Part shown: positions 25,626 through 37,900 of the stretch, piece after piece | How positions within the stretch are numbered: the first letter of the stretch is position 1 | How the letters are laid out: each line of letters opens with the position of its first letter | Notes under the pieces: generated by a model | What the model was told of the DNA's origin: nothing | What the model saw: only the letters and a program-made list of their open reading frames with translations | The model's database searches: none | Program-made: the position numbers and the translations under genes | Origin: Daldinia sp. FL1419 | Lineage: Eukaryota; Ascomycota; Sordariomycetes; Xylariales; Hypoxylaceae | DNA length: 64,000 nt | Assembly: GCA_025201765.1 (NCBI GenBank) | Contig: MU623341.1 | Coordinates: forward strand, 434,001 to 498,000 | Direction: 5' to 3'

Positions 25626-27809
25626 GCCGTCCCTAAAGCATTTTATTTCCCCTTCTTTCTTTTCTATGCGATCTAAGAGTGACTTTGAAGAGGCGCTATG
25701 ATATGCTATGACCTTCTCCCATTCCTGGTCAATCTTTTCCAAGGAGTCAGAGGATCCACAGCTACTATTTGAATCAACAGAGCCACGGCGGGCGCTACTA
25801 GGTTGTATACTCGTATCGAAGTCTTGCTTTAGTTGTTGGAGTTCTCGGCCACTTTCCTGAATCCACTCGGAGAAGATTCCTAACGTTTGAAGAACGGTGA
25901 AATAGAATAGGCACCGGTCGAAGGTACTATCAAACATCATTGTGGCGCCATCACGTTTCGGATAGAATAGCTTATCGATCTGGTCGTATTAGAAATATCT
26001 CGGAAGATAGGGTATCTAATAAACTCTTACCTATACGCCGACCAACTTGTTGATCTCATTGAGCGTTTCAACCCATTTATGCTCCCAAATGAGGAAGATG
26101 AAAAGTATTACTCTAGGGTATACGGCGATGCCCGTAAATCTTCCTTGATTAGGTATGGCTAGGGGTTGTTCATTTTCCATGAAGAGACGGCGGTACTTGG
26201 AGTCACTAAGGTAAAATATGGTATACGGCGCCATATCCGTCATGTGAGAAGTCATTACTGCAATGGAACTCTTTTCTTCGAGGATCCCAATGTTATTCGC
26301 GCCATATATAGAGGCCGATACACCAGAGACACGAGAAGGACGAAGGCCGTTTTGGGGCCAGGGTCCATTCATGCTAGGCAAGTATTGCCTCCCCGCCAAT
26401 AGAACACGGAAGTGGAAATGAATATGAATCCAGTTAGGTGACAGCCGGACTTCACTTGTCTGCATGAACCGCAGCTAGGTAGAGGTATGTTGACTCAGGA
26501 AACGCAAGGCCTTCTTAGTTCCTAGCATCCCCTGTCTTGTGTCGCCAACAACGCTCATCTGGGATAGGGCAAGATATATTCAAGCGAAGCTAAGTAGTCG
26601 CCAGCTATGGAATACCTGCCTTTATTTATTTATTATTGTGTTAGCCACGGCCATATCTCCGACTTGAACGTAGTAGCTTACCATATCCTTCCGAACACTT
26701 TCCCATCCCAAGGACAGGATCGATCAATATGCAACCCATCATCGGCAGACTAGATTCTTCGTCAGTTAAATATTTCTCTCAAGACTAACGTTTAAGGTTA
26801 CCTGGAGTTGACGCAAAAGGGAGTGCTTCCCGCTCAGCCAGGGTTCCCGAGCGAAACGTACCCCATAAGAATCATAGCTTGACTGATATAGCAAAGCTTT
26901 CGTAAAACCCGGGCAGTTCAGGAAAATGGCAGAGTCCGCAAATTCGTTCGTTTCGAACGGCACCCCCGCTTCATCCGAGTTTCGTATCGATCTTCCTTGG
27001 TATTGCCAATTCTCTTTAATGAGCGATGCGACCTGGGCAAGCTTCGAGGCAAGCCAAGGTTATCTGGTCTGATCTATGTGCCTCCATGGCACTTCTATCG
27101 CCTATACACTTCTACTAGTGATACTTTCAACTACCAGAGTGGTTTCGCCGCAACCCTCCCGCTCCTAACCGTGTGCGTGGATTAATTCGATTGGGTCATC
27201 TGGTCCGGATAGAACATGAGGGAGGCTATATCTTGCTAGGAACATATCATACAACCTAACCGAATCTGGGTGCAATGTGTTTTGAATGTATTTCTGTAGA
27301 AATGAAGGGTTGAACTTGATGGGATTTGGCCTGGAAGGGTCAAGATTGACGTATGGGAAAAGGAAATCCAAGTTTACGTTATTATTTGTTTTCTCTAGTA
27401 AAGTTAGAAGTCGGTCTTGATTTGATGTTACTTCTGCAAGTTGCTGGAGGACGCTCCCGAGATGGTAACCTCCGGTATCTTGTTTCACTGACGATACCCA
27501 TTCTGAATAAACGTATTCCTTGTTCGGAAAACCTTCGAGTGAGCTTGGCCTTTTATTTTCGGGATTTATACGAAAACTTTTGTGCAATATCGAAGACCGA
27601 CGAGTGTGGTTTTTTATCCGAGAATTGGTACGCACTGAGCTGGATGTTATAGGAGAGCTAGTTTTTGCGTGGCCGGGCGACTTGAAATTCGCAAGGCTCT
27701 GTAAGCTGCTCCGGCTCGCAAGAGTAGCTTGAGTAGCTTGAGTAGAAAATGAGGTTTCTAGGTCTTCGCTTGCACAATCTGCGCTGTCCAGGGAGAATAG
27801 TCCATTCAT
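25626..27809 (-). CDS. CorA-like fungal protein, C-terminal membrane domain not found (possibly decayed)
   Basis: Belongs to a fungal group of large N-terminal regions joined to a CorA-like Mg transporter domain. Recognised blocks in order: 27809-about 27173 (KEYVYSEW, GYHLGSVLQQL, DFLFPYVNLDPSRPNP, LSGPDDPIELIHAHG); about 27040-26790 (ENWQYQGRSIRNSDEAGVPF, FADSAIFLNCPGF, VRFAREPWLSG); 26459-26037 (FRVLLAGRQYLPS, RRLFMENEQPL, YPRVILFIFLIWEHKW); and 25979-25626 (MMFDSTFDRCLFYFTVLQTL, SEWIQESGREL, EWEKVIAYHSASSKSL, EIKCFRDG). A workable splice is AAC/GTTAGT to CAG/ACA (330-nt intron), and CCAG/ATCGAT opens the last block. Other joints are unclear. An in-frame TAG lies directly before GTAAGA at 26031-26033, suggesting either an odd donor or a C-to-T nonsense change. 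The two membrane helices and GMN motif expected next are absent in the 280 bp before the OTU stop. Purine-rich + strand tracts at 28146-28170 and 28566-28602 fit a minus-strand promoter. Confidence 0.55.
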
Positions 27810-29351
27810 GGCTCATAATACCAAGACACCCAACACGAATGTGTGAAATGTAAAATGCAAAATGAATAAAATATAGTTGCATTTATGAGTATGTTCTATA
27901 ATCTGCCTTACTTTCGCTTTTATCAAGGGTTACCTCTTCAGTTCACGGGTTCGTGAATCGTGATACGCCGGCACTTCTGCATTTCTGCGCCTCATCGACA
28001 TGGAACTGACCGGATTGTCCAGTCGGACATATTCTTAGCTGCCATCCGTGGTACATAATATCCCCAACGTTGATTTTGGATCGGCGTAATTAGTAATTGA
28101 CCCCTAAATTCAGAATGTGATAGTTGAGGCTGCGTTTAGGAGACTTGGGGGAGGAGGAGGAAGAAAGGGGGCAGAATTAATTATTAGGGGAGAATTGATC
28201 AAGGTGTGAAATCTTAAACAATGAGTGTGTTTGTTAGTGGTGACGCCACAGGCTCAAATGCCGTAGGACATGCCACTGCCACATCTCCTCTTATTTGCCG
28301 AAGCGGGCCGGACCGGGGTTAATGGGGTTAAGCATCCATAGGTACCTAGGTACCTAACCTACATAGTAGGCAAGCCACTGCTTTTGTTATCGGGGAGACT
28401 AAACTTTTTGTTCGTAATCTTTCTCCAGCTTCCATGATCAATCGATGCTACTAATACTGTAAAAAATTGTATTTCTAAGCCATTTGCGGGTTCGGTCGGC
28501 ATCTGGCCCTTATTAATCATTCTAGAGCCTAGAGACCCCCCACAAACATGTAGGGAACAAGACTAGGGGGAAAGGAAAAGAAGAGAAGGAGAGAAAAAAA
28601 AAATAAGTTTATAATAAGGTGATGGAATCGGAACATTCTTAAATATATATCTCATCGGACCACAAGTACCTAAAATAAACCAACCTGACTTCGCTTCTTT
28701 CTCATTCTCCCACGTTTCCAACAATCCGTTACGCATTAGGAAACAAGGGATTATCGCTAAGAGCTCTAGATCTAGAGAAAAGGCGTTTGTCGGACCAGTG
28801 GTATCATTTAGGAATTGCGTGCTTCGATGCGCAGTTGACAACACCGTACCACACACCAACCTACATTCCTATCCCGCTCGTGACCATGACATTGAGTGTC
28901 TGACTCTAATTCGTGGGGGTTGCAATCTAAAGGGAAAATAGGCGTATTTCGTGACAGTGCCTCTGGAGGCCGGCCGCTACCGACGCCGCTCCTAAAGGCT
29001 TGTCTTCCTTCACGATACGGCCAGTCCGTAATACGGATGGGGTAGGCGACACAGCTACAGCTAGCTAGAGCTTGTGGTAAAGCAAACTTGGAAGTTGGGA
29101 TTAAATATTGATAATCCTACTGACGGTCCTCGGAATTGTCAGTTAATTATCCACTTCTATTTATATATAGGCATCTCTATACTTGCCTATCTTTAAACAC
29201 TGCTCTCCTCCTTGAGCAAAGGTCAACGGCACTTGGCATTTTGTCGAAAGATATTCCGACGTGCTCTTTTAAACTTTGAGGTTTCTTAAAGAAGGAATAC
29301 TCGGTTTAACTTGTCAGATCGCATAGCTGCGAACTGTCGAGTGGGAATAAT
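27810..29351. other. Intergenic region between the CorA-like gene and glutamate-cysteine ligase
   Basis: A divergent spacer of about 1.5 kb. Purine-rich tracts (28146-28170, 28566-28602) point to the minus-strand gene. A perfect TACCTAGGTA lies at 28343-28352 within ATAGGTACC...ACCTAAC. The rest is AT-rich, with no recognisable gene. Confidence 0.6.
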
Positions 29352-31693
29352 ATGGGTTTATTGTACGTGTTTCCCTTACCTGATTGACACAAGGGGACCA
29401 ATCTAGTGATATGAGGTCATTAACTTCGATTTATAGAGCTTTAGGTACGGCTCTTGATTGGCCAGACGCGCAGCAATATGCGCATCAAGTTAGAGAATGG
29501 GGCATCAAGGTAGTTCCTTACCATTGCATCCCTTGTTGCCGCTCCGAAGACTGGCTGACCTATAGTAGCAACTCCTGGAGATTTGGAACAAGGCTAAGCA
29601 CAAGGAGCGAGATGCTATGTTGTGGGGTGATGAGGTATGGCTCGCACTACCTTCCATTGCTAAATACCTAAAATAGCCTCGTTAACGATTTTTTTAGATA
29701 GAATATCTAGTTGTGAAATACTCCAAAGATGACCCGAAAGTTCTCCTTTCTCTTCGGCAAGCCGATATCCTCAAGGCCCTGGCGGCTGATGAAGAACTCT
29801 CCGATAAAGGCGGCTGTGTTCCGGCACTACAGGAACTCGAATCGCAGAGATCAAATCCATTACCAGTTTTCCATCCCGAGTTTGGCAGATTTATGCTAGA
29901 GGCTACCCCGGGTAAGCCATGGGGTATCGGCTTCAAAGAACTCTTGGGCGTCGAGCCGGATATGAAAAATAGGTATTTGCTACCTCGAGTTTTGCGCTTC
30001 ACACCCTTGCTTTCAATTAACCAGGTCGTAGGAGAAAGATAGCCAAAGAACATATGCAAGCTGATGAATACCCTATTACACTCACAACGTTTCCTCGCCT
30101 AGGCGTTCCGGGTGTCTTTACAGATCCCTACTACCCACCATCCGGCCCAAAGCTCCGGTCGCAATTCGTGCCGGATGAGATTGCCAACCCGCACATTCGG
30201 TTTCCAACTCTGGCAGCGAACATCCGCTGGAGGCGCGGGCGGAAGGTTCAGGTAAATGTTCCGGTATTCCATGACTCGAAGACGCCGAATCCTTGGAAGG
30301 ATCCCACGGTAAACTATGATCTACACAATTGGCCGGAAGACGACGACGTCAGGAATGGTGCAGCCCCGGACAATTTTATCCATATGGACGCCATGGCATT
30401 TGGAATGGGGAGTTGTTGCTTGCAGATAACATTCCAGGCGAAAAATATCATCGAGGGCAGAAGGATGTACGATCAGCTAAGTCCAATTGGTCCTATCATG
30501 TTGGCTCTAACGGCAGCGACTCCTATTTACAAGGGGTTCCTCGCCGATACGGACGTACGCTGGAATCAAATCAGCCGAGCTGTAGACGATCGAACCCCTG
30601 AAGAATTAGGCGAAAAGGTTAGTTCACGTATAATAACTGCTTACTCCGCGAGTGCTGATCGACTTTTAAGCCCCTGAAAAACAACCGATGGCGTATACCT
30701 AAATCTCGTTACGCGTCTAATTCCACTTATATAAGTACAGATGAACGCCTCCGGCAAGAATACTTCGATCCAAACCTCGTTTTTGACGAGGACATCAAAG
30801 CGGAGCTTCTCGAGGGCGGTATGGACGATCGCCTTGCTACGCATTTTGCACACCTGTTCATTCGGGACCCTATTGTAATATTCAGTGAGGATCTTAAGGA
30901 GCTTGATTTGACCAAGGCCGATCATTTTGAGAACATCCAAAGTACCAATTGGCAACACATGCGATTCAAGCCGCCGCCGCCGGGTTCTGATATCGGCTGG
31001 CGAGTCGAGTTCCGTCCCATGGAGATCCAAATCACAGACTTTGAGAATGCAGCCTTCGCTGTCTTCATGGTCTTGATAACACGTGCAATCCTAAGCTTCG
31101 ACTTGAACTTTTATATACCAATCGTAAAAGTAGACGAGAATATGGAGACTGCCCATGCTCGAGACGCTGTCTTGGAGAAGAAATTCTACTTCCGGAAGAA
31201 CCCATTCCCAAATAGACCACTACGCAGTAGTGCCACGTCGCGCTCAGGATCGCCTACGGCTAGCAGGCCTCCTACGCCTGTTGGGCCTGTTGAGGACGAG
31301 TACACGCTCATGACAGTGGACGAGATTATCAATGGCTCACAGTCCGACGAGCACAGCTTCCCGGGCCTTATCCCTATTGTGGAGAGCTACTTAGACTCGG
31401 TAAATGTGGATGTACAGACACGGTGTGAGCTTTCAACATACCTCGAACTCATCCGTATGCGTGCTAGTGGCGAGCTTTGGACCGCGGCGAAATGGATCCG
31501 ACACTTCGTGGATAAGCATCCTGGATACAGCCATGACAGCGTCGTAACGGACGAGGTCAACCAAAGCCTTATAAGCGCTGTCATAGACATCGGTGATAAG
31601 GAACAGGAGGGTAAGGGCTGGAAAGGCCTCCCGATACCTGACGTAGAGCATCTACTGGGACGGTTTAGAAGCAGTGGATGTGGAGGCTCATAG
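29352..31693 (+). CDS. GSH1: Glutamate-cysteine ligase catalytic subunit
   Basis: Rate-limiting first step of glutathione synthesis: ATP-dependent joining of L-glutamate to L-cysteine in the cytosol. Six exons: 29352-29362, 29437-29509, 29569-29634, 29698-29972, 30032-30617 and 30671-31693. The introns are 74, 59, 63, 59 and 53 nt. The product is 677 aa, matching the family length (about 670-720). The first coding exon is only 11 nt and joins to give MGLLALGTALDWPDA, the conserved family N-terminus. Further conserved blocks are LLWGDE-type residues (MLWGDE/IEYLVVKY), FGRFMLEATPGKPWGIGF, RSQFVPDEIANPHIRFPTLA, MDAMAFGMGSCCLQITFQAK (the GSCC cysteines at about 270-271), KGFLADTDVRWNQISRAVDD, RLATHFAHLFIRDPIVIF and WRVEFRPMEIQITDFENAAF. 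The joins are in frame and every intron has GT-AG ends. Nothing looks broken. Confidence 0.96.
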
Positions 31694-33870
31694 ACGCAAA
31701 AGCTAGCCAGATCAAGCGAAAGGTTTTATACCGCGTATAGGGATAGTATGAGGTGGCTTGTGGATTGGGATAATTACCTAGTCGGGTTAACTACCTCACA
31801 TATCCCTATCTAAACAAGCGTAGAACTGCGCTGCTTAGATGCGTACACGATGGATTTATTCATTAGCGATCATTTCATATACACATTAACTACGGGTACA
31901 AGAGATACCGAGTATAGATAGCAACTAATCATAGATACTCCCCAAGCAAATTGATGTGCTACAACTTGTCTGTAGAGAATGATAGCCGACTCACCGTCTG
32001 AGTGACGTAGAGCACGTAGTATATACCACTTATGCTATAGTAGCTTGGATATGAGCTACCTGGGACAGTTCCTCATTGAACATGGCAATAGCAGGAGGAA
32101 CTATACTAGATAATTAAAAGCCTAATATCTCTCTGTTCTTCGGGGCCGACAGGTTGGGGCTGTACGTATACCAATCTTACGGCCACGTTGGAAGTGGGTA
32201 CCTGGGATACGAAATAGGGGGATTTGATCCTGTCACTAATATTTTAGGTGTCTGTCTGGGGTATCATAATAACTTGCCAAGCTATACTCTCCTCAGGAGT
32301 AAAGGGGGGAGTAACCGTTTTATATAGATACCTTACTACCTACACAATAGCTATCCTTCTTAATGTCCATATACTCCTAATACTCAGCATAAATATTCAC
32401 CTTCTCTTAAGCGCATCTTGCTCATCGTTAGTTATAATAGGCCAGACAATATATTCGACGATATCTTTTAACTGCACTATAGATTTATTAATACAGGAGT
32501 GGGAGGTCTTGACACACCGGAGACCAAGAGTACTTTCAAGATAGATGTGGTATAACTATAATTGTCTAAATATCTTCTAAGACGAAAGCTTGACTCTCAA
32601 GTTTGGCCCTACCAATCATCGCTGTATTTACTTAACTTGTCTAGGCTGACTTCATTTACTGTGCTGAAAGGATAAATATACTGGATAAACAAAACCGGTT
32701 TTTCGTTTCAAGCAGCCATCTGCGTCATTCGAGAGCAGTCCTGTCGGCTCCGGTGAGCTAATGCCACATATATTTCCACTACTCACATAAGTGATCTATC
32801 CCGTAAGATAATGGGTCGCCGGGAAGGCATGGTTTTACCCGAGCAGAGTCTGCAGCCCGCTTTCGACATATCATAATGTGCCGGGTTTCATCTCAACTGA
32901 CGGGCTTTAGTAATATCTCTTTCAAAGGCATTTTCCCGAACTCCCCTCGGCGTAGCTACTTCGGTGTCCCTTAACCAACCAAGATACAAGTACGAGGTGG
33001 CTATGGCTTGACGCCAAGTGGCATCAGCGTCGCCGAGCCACGGGCCGCTAAGCCACCTGCAAAGCTACTCGGACTCGTCACATTGAGTTGAATCTAGATT
33101 GCATATTAGATGACCGGTAAAGATCATCTTCCCGGCCTCTGGAAGACGGTGCCCGGAAACTGTAGCTCACATGCCCGGTTCAGGGAACGTGACCAAGGAA
33201 ACATCGCCGCCCCCCAACGTATGTGGCGGCTTATCTGTGTTTCAGAAGCGCGGTTCCCTGCGCAAAAGTTTAACTAGGCCGTGTCTCTGATCACGTAGGA
33301 CTCTAGCCTGGTGACACGGCCGGGCCGGACCGCGAAAGAAGGCGAACAGGGAGGAGAAAAACAAAACATGTTTCTGCCGCCGATAATTTTTGCCGCTGTC
33401 TAGGCTTACTTTCCCCGCCTCGTGAGCCGTTAGGTCTCACTCTTGCGATAAGAGACACTGTCTAGGCTAAGGAAGGCTGTTTCGGCTAAGAGCGGATCAG
33501 ATCTCGTACAAGATCTTGCAGGACGCGAGTAACGCTGAGTGGCTCCTTGGCGGGTCGGAATAACGTGTAAAAAGATCCTGGAGATCAGTTCCTACGTGAG
33601 TACAGTATGCATACTTTACGTGTGACTGTTTCGTCGTACCACCACCAGCTTGGGTGATATGGCGAGATATCAAGTATGCATGTCGAGAATCAGTATTGAA
33701 TAGGGGTAGTTTCCTAATGGACTGTTATCTCTAGCGTTTTATAATTCTCTTCATTACATGATTTCATGTATGTATAATCTTCTGAGCCTATTGCCTAAAG
33801 CATTGTAGTCGGGTTCGCGCAAGTCTTATAAGACGCCACCGTTTGGGGAAGAGGATTTTATGATGCAAGA

Positions 33871-33901
33871 CTACCTACCTACCTACCTACCTACCTACCT
33901 A
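33871..33901. repeat. (CTAC)n microsatellite
   Basis: Seven to eight uninterrupted CTAC units. Confidence 0.9.
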
Positions 33902-34931
33902 ATCATTACATCCGCTATTCGACGCTATTGATGACTAAGATAGTATACTCTCGATTCGCCTTGCTTCCATTCGCAAACACGCTGGGCGCATGTCGTGAAT
34001 CCATAGTATTCGACTCATTGCCTTATGCTGCGACAGGATCATGTTACTAGCGTACAAGTTTCACCCTTCCGTCGAGGTCTTGGGGATTAATGAGACACAT
34101 TAAGGAAAGCTCAGGCCATTTACCTAAACACAAGTTCGTATTGACAAGAGACCGCCCAAGGACGCGTACGTATACAATTCACAATGGGGTCTGCCTCGTA
34201 ACACTAGCCGCCGACATCGTCACGATCATCAACCCCTTGACCCTGAAAGCCCCACTATGCGGACGTCCTCCCTTGAGGCGGCTTAGTGACTTAGTGCTGA
34301 ATTGGATCTCGAAACTTAGATGCGATCACCCGATATTGAGTCTGCTAGCGGCGATAGCTCAACAGGGAAGTGGATATCGTCGTCTACGGAAAGGCGAGTC
34401 GAATTGCAGTTGAGTCGGAGGTATCGTCTTTACAAACACTCACCTACTTTTCCAACTATACCCCTGAAGGGTCCTTGAGCGGTCTCGAGCAGCAAGCTAG
34501 ACAAGGTAGGCCATGCAATTGCAATTTTCATGATTTGCCCAACCCCGCGGTATTTCTAGTTCTAGGTAAAGACTATCGTGATTGATTTCAGCGCGTGGCA
34601 TCCAATGGGAAAGAATCGAAATTGGATCCTGAAGGTCGGCCATCTTGGAATTCCCAACGGGGTAATAATAGGCACCCAATTATAATCTAATACTCGATTG
34701 TGCAAGTGCCGGGCATGAATACGAAGGTAAGGTTCTTTGCAGTAGCGTACCAGCCTGTCAAAGATGGCGCGGGACTAGGAAGTGACAGCAATTCTCATGG
34801 GTCATTTACTTTGGGTCATTACTCGCCATGGTTACGAGGTGGGACTCTGGGTTTTCTTGGCGAAGCAGGCAGAGGAGAGTCAACATCTTACAGCCTGACA
34901 ACGCAGAATCATACTAAGGGGGGGGAGGGCT

Positions 34932-34951
34932 ACTGAACTGAACTGAACTGA
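34932..34951. repeat. (ACTGA)4 repeat
   Basis: Four perfect adjacent units. Confidence 0.85.
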
Positions 34952-37900
34952 TGGGGTTACTGGAGACTACCTAGGTTAGGGGATCGGGGGATTCCATACA
35001 TACCTACATACATACCTACATAGGGGACTAGTTACTTGAAAAGAATAACTACCTATTTACACTAAACTAGCACGAATAGGGGTATGTAGTGTACAATACA
35101 TGGTCGCCGTTGCGGACATCGGGTAAGCTAACTTATATAAGAGATACCCTGGTTTTTACACGGTCATAAATACTAACTAAATTCTAACTAAGTTCTAACT
35201 AAATAAACATTCCGGGGACATCGCCCGCCACATCACCCGGCATAGCGAGCGGAACTTACGGAAGGATGAAAAAGGAGCCACCGACGCGCAACTGCGGAAC
35301 ATCGGATGGCAAAACTAGTAGACGGGCTGCATCTTAGATAAATAATTAAACCCAGTAAAAAGCCTAGCAAGAAGCCTGGCACGTAAGCGGTACGTGTGCG
35401 GCGCAGCGCAGAGAATGTTCCGCCATTTCTGTTGCCGGCCGGCAAGGCCGAAGCAGATAGCGTGTAAAGGTGCGGATGTTATTGGAGAGATTTACTATGT
35501 ATTGCGGGAGATAGGCTCAAAGGGGGTCAGGCCTGACTTTTTAAATTTTTGGGGTGGGTAGGATTGGTAAGATCAGGCCACGGGAGCATCGGAGCTACGT
35601 ATTATGTAAATAAGACGGCGACCTGTATATATGGGTTTAAAAGCTTGTTGGGGGACGGATCTTAGATTGGGTTAAAATTGTATTGAATTGGTATTGGTAG
35701 ATTGGGTTTGGAGAAGCCCCAAGAAGAATTTGGGGGAAGACTTGAAAAAAAAAACAAAAAAAAACTGTATCGTGTATCGATACCTAGGTACCTACCTACC
35801 TAACAAAACGATGCAAGATGGAAGAAGTGGGGTTGATCTGGGATCTAGAAAGGATCTCGATTGGCAGAAATGGATGACCTGCTAAGCCACGTGGTGGCAA
35901 AGTAGAGGTACTTATCTGTCAAGTACCTCTCAGGGTGCTGTAAGCGTACCTAAAGTATAGTACGTACACCTTACCTAGGTAAGTAAGTACCCCCATGAGG
36001 TATGCGTTAGGGGGAAGGCGGTGTTAAAGCTTACTTAGGCCAAAAGCTATTATAGTATTAGCTTATAACTACCTACATCTACATGCATCATCTATACGCA
36101 TTTATACGCGTCTATACCCCATATTGATAAGTATAATACTGTTCAACTAAGCTCCAATAATGCACCCATCTAGCGAGTAACAAGACGCAGCCCTAAAAGC
36201 CATGTCTTGTGACTCGCATGTCTACCATAAAAACCTCAAGGACGGCTACGAACAATGCATACGGATCCGTATAGGCTTCAGAATTAAGATATAATTTCTC
36301 TTGCATGAGCTAGGGAAAAGTACAGCGAAGGGAAGCTCGAAGCGAGCCGAATAATAAGGATACACCCTGCAAGCATCTGGCATCCTGCTTTTTATAATAA
36401 GATCAATAAATATGAGTTGTCATATTCATACTCGAAGGGTATAAATTGAATAAATATGTTGTTGGACAGCAATATATGCATTGCCTTTTTTTTTTTTGGT
36501 TTATATAGCTTGAGTCCCTAAAGTTAGCCCAAAGCCCCCCCGTTCGTGTCATGTTCAATGCTGGACAAGATCGTCACTAATTTGATCTAAGAGTGAGTCA
36601 AGGATCGAGCCATGTCTTAGATTTGTGCTAGGTGAGATGTACAAGGAAGTAAACTTGAAAGAAACAATACACTATAAACACGTCTATGCAACCAAAAGAG
36701 ACATCGTGCAGGGAGATACAACGGGGTTGGAAAAGGACAAGATGTGTCGGATTAACTAGGGGTGTGGCAAAGAAGAAGGGCGAAGGAGAAAGCATTCAAC
36801 TCTGCATACTTCGTATCGTAGATTCTCCACAGTTAGCAGTCAAATTATTACACAAAACGATATGGAAAAGAGCATAAGGGAACAGGGGGGCGAGTTGCAC
36901 ATACTTAAGAGGTACATTAAGTAACTAACTAGGTAACTAGGACCCTAAGTTAAGTAACTAGGTAGTTATATGTAAAGGTAGTTTGACCAGTAGACTACCG
37001 AACCTAATCTCAAGATATACACTGACATCTAGCATCCGGCAAGTCATGATCTAGACATGATCTAAACTTAAAACATCCCTTCTCCGCGATATATCTCTTG
37101 GAAAGATTACATTTAGATAAGCTTAGTCCAACCACCTTAAAACATCGGATGAATCTTAAAAGTCTACCTAAAGTAGGTATTTCTTAAGTGTCATACCTTA
37201 CTGCTTTTGACTCTAGACGCTAGACGTCAGCAATAAGGTTATCAAGGTTGAGTTTCAGCACCGGACGGAGTCTTGACATAGAACCTAACTCTGCTATCCG
37301 ACCGGGAAGAGGGAAAGACAGGTCTAAGACCGAAACAGCCTACGGACTAACGTCGAATAACGTCAAGATAAGAATGGCCACGTGAAGTAGACAATTTCGG
37401 TAGAAGTCCATACCCGAGCCTAATCCTGAGCCTAAGTACCAAGTCGATTATTCTACTAACTAGCATAAGGTCCCTACATGGGTACCTAGGTATGTGATGG
37501 TAATAAACAATTACCTATTCTATAGCAGATTCGTAGGGAGCCACGTAACGCTGATTCATTCATACCTTGGAACGGCTCGGTTCTCGGTATGCTTGATGCT
37601 TGCATAGGCACGGTACGGTACGGTGCCTAAACGAATAATCAAGATAGGACCTGGGGCTCGGTAGATAACTCAAGGATACTGTATACTTACAACTTAAGGT
37701 ACCCAACGTATAAAAATGAGCGAGCGTTGGGGGGTGAAGAGATCGCATGCCGCTTGCAGCAGCTCCTGGCCGATCTCGAGATGTAACCCCTGCGCCGACA
37801 GACGCACAAAGCAATCCGTGCCAACGCCTCTTGTGCGCCCCCTAGGACCTTACGTACTCACGTAGAGGGACTAGACCAATCCCGATGTTACATCGAGTCC

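Noticed and set aside
34090..34936. Three consecutive + frames of 71-107 codons
   Set aside because: Could be pictured as exons, but no in-frame GT-AG joins give a recognisable protein.
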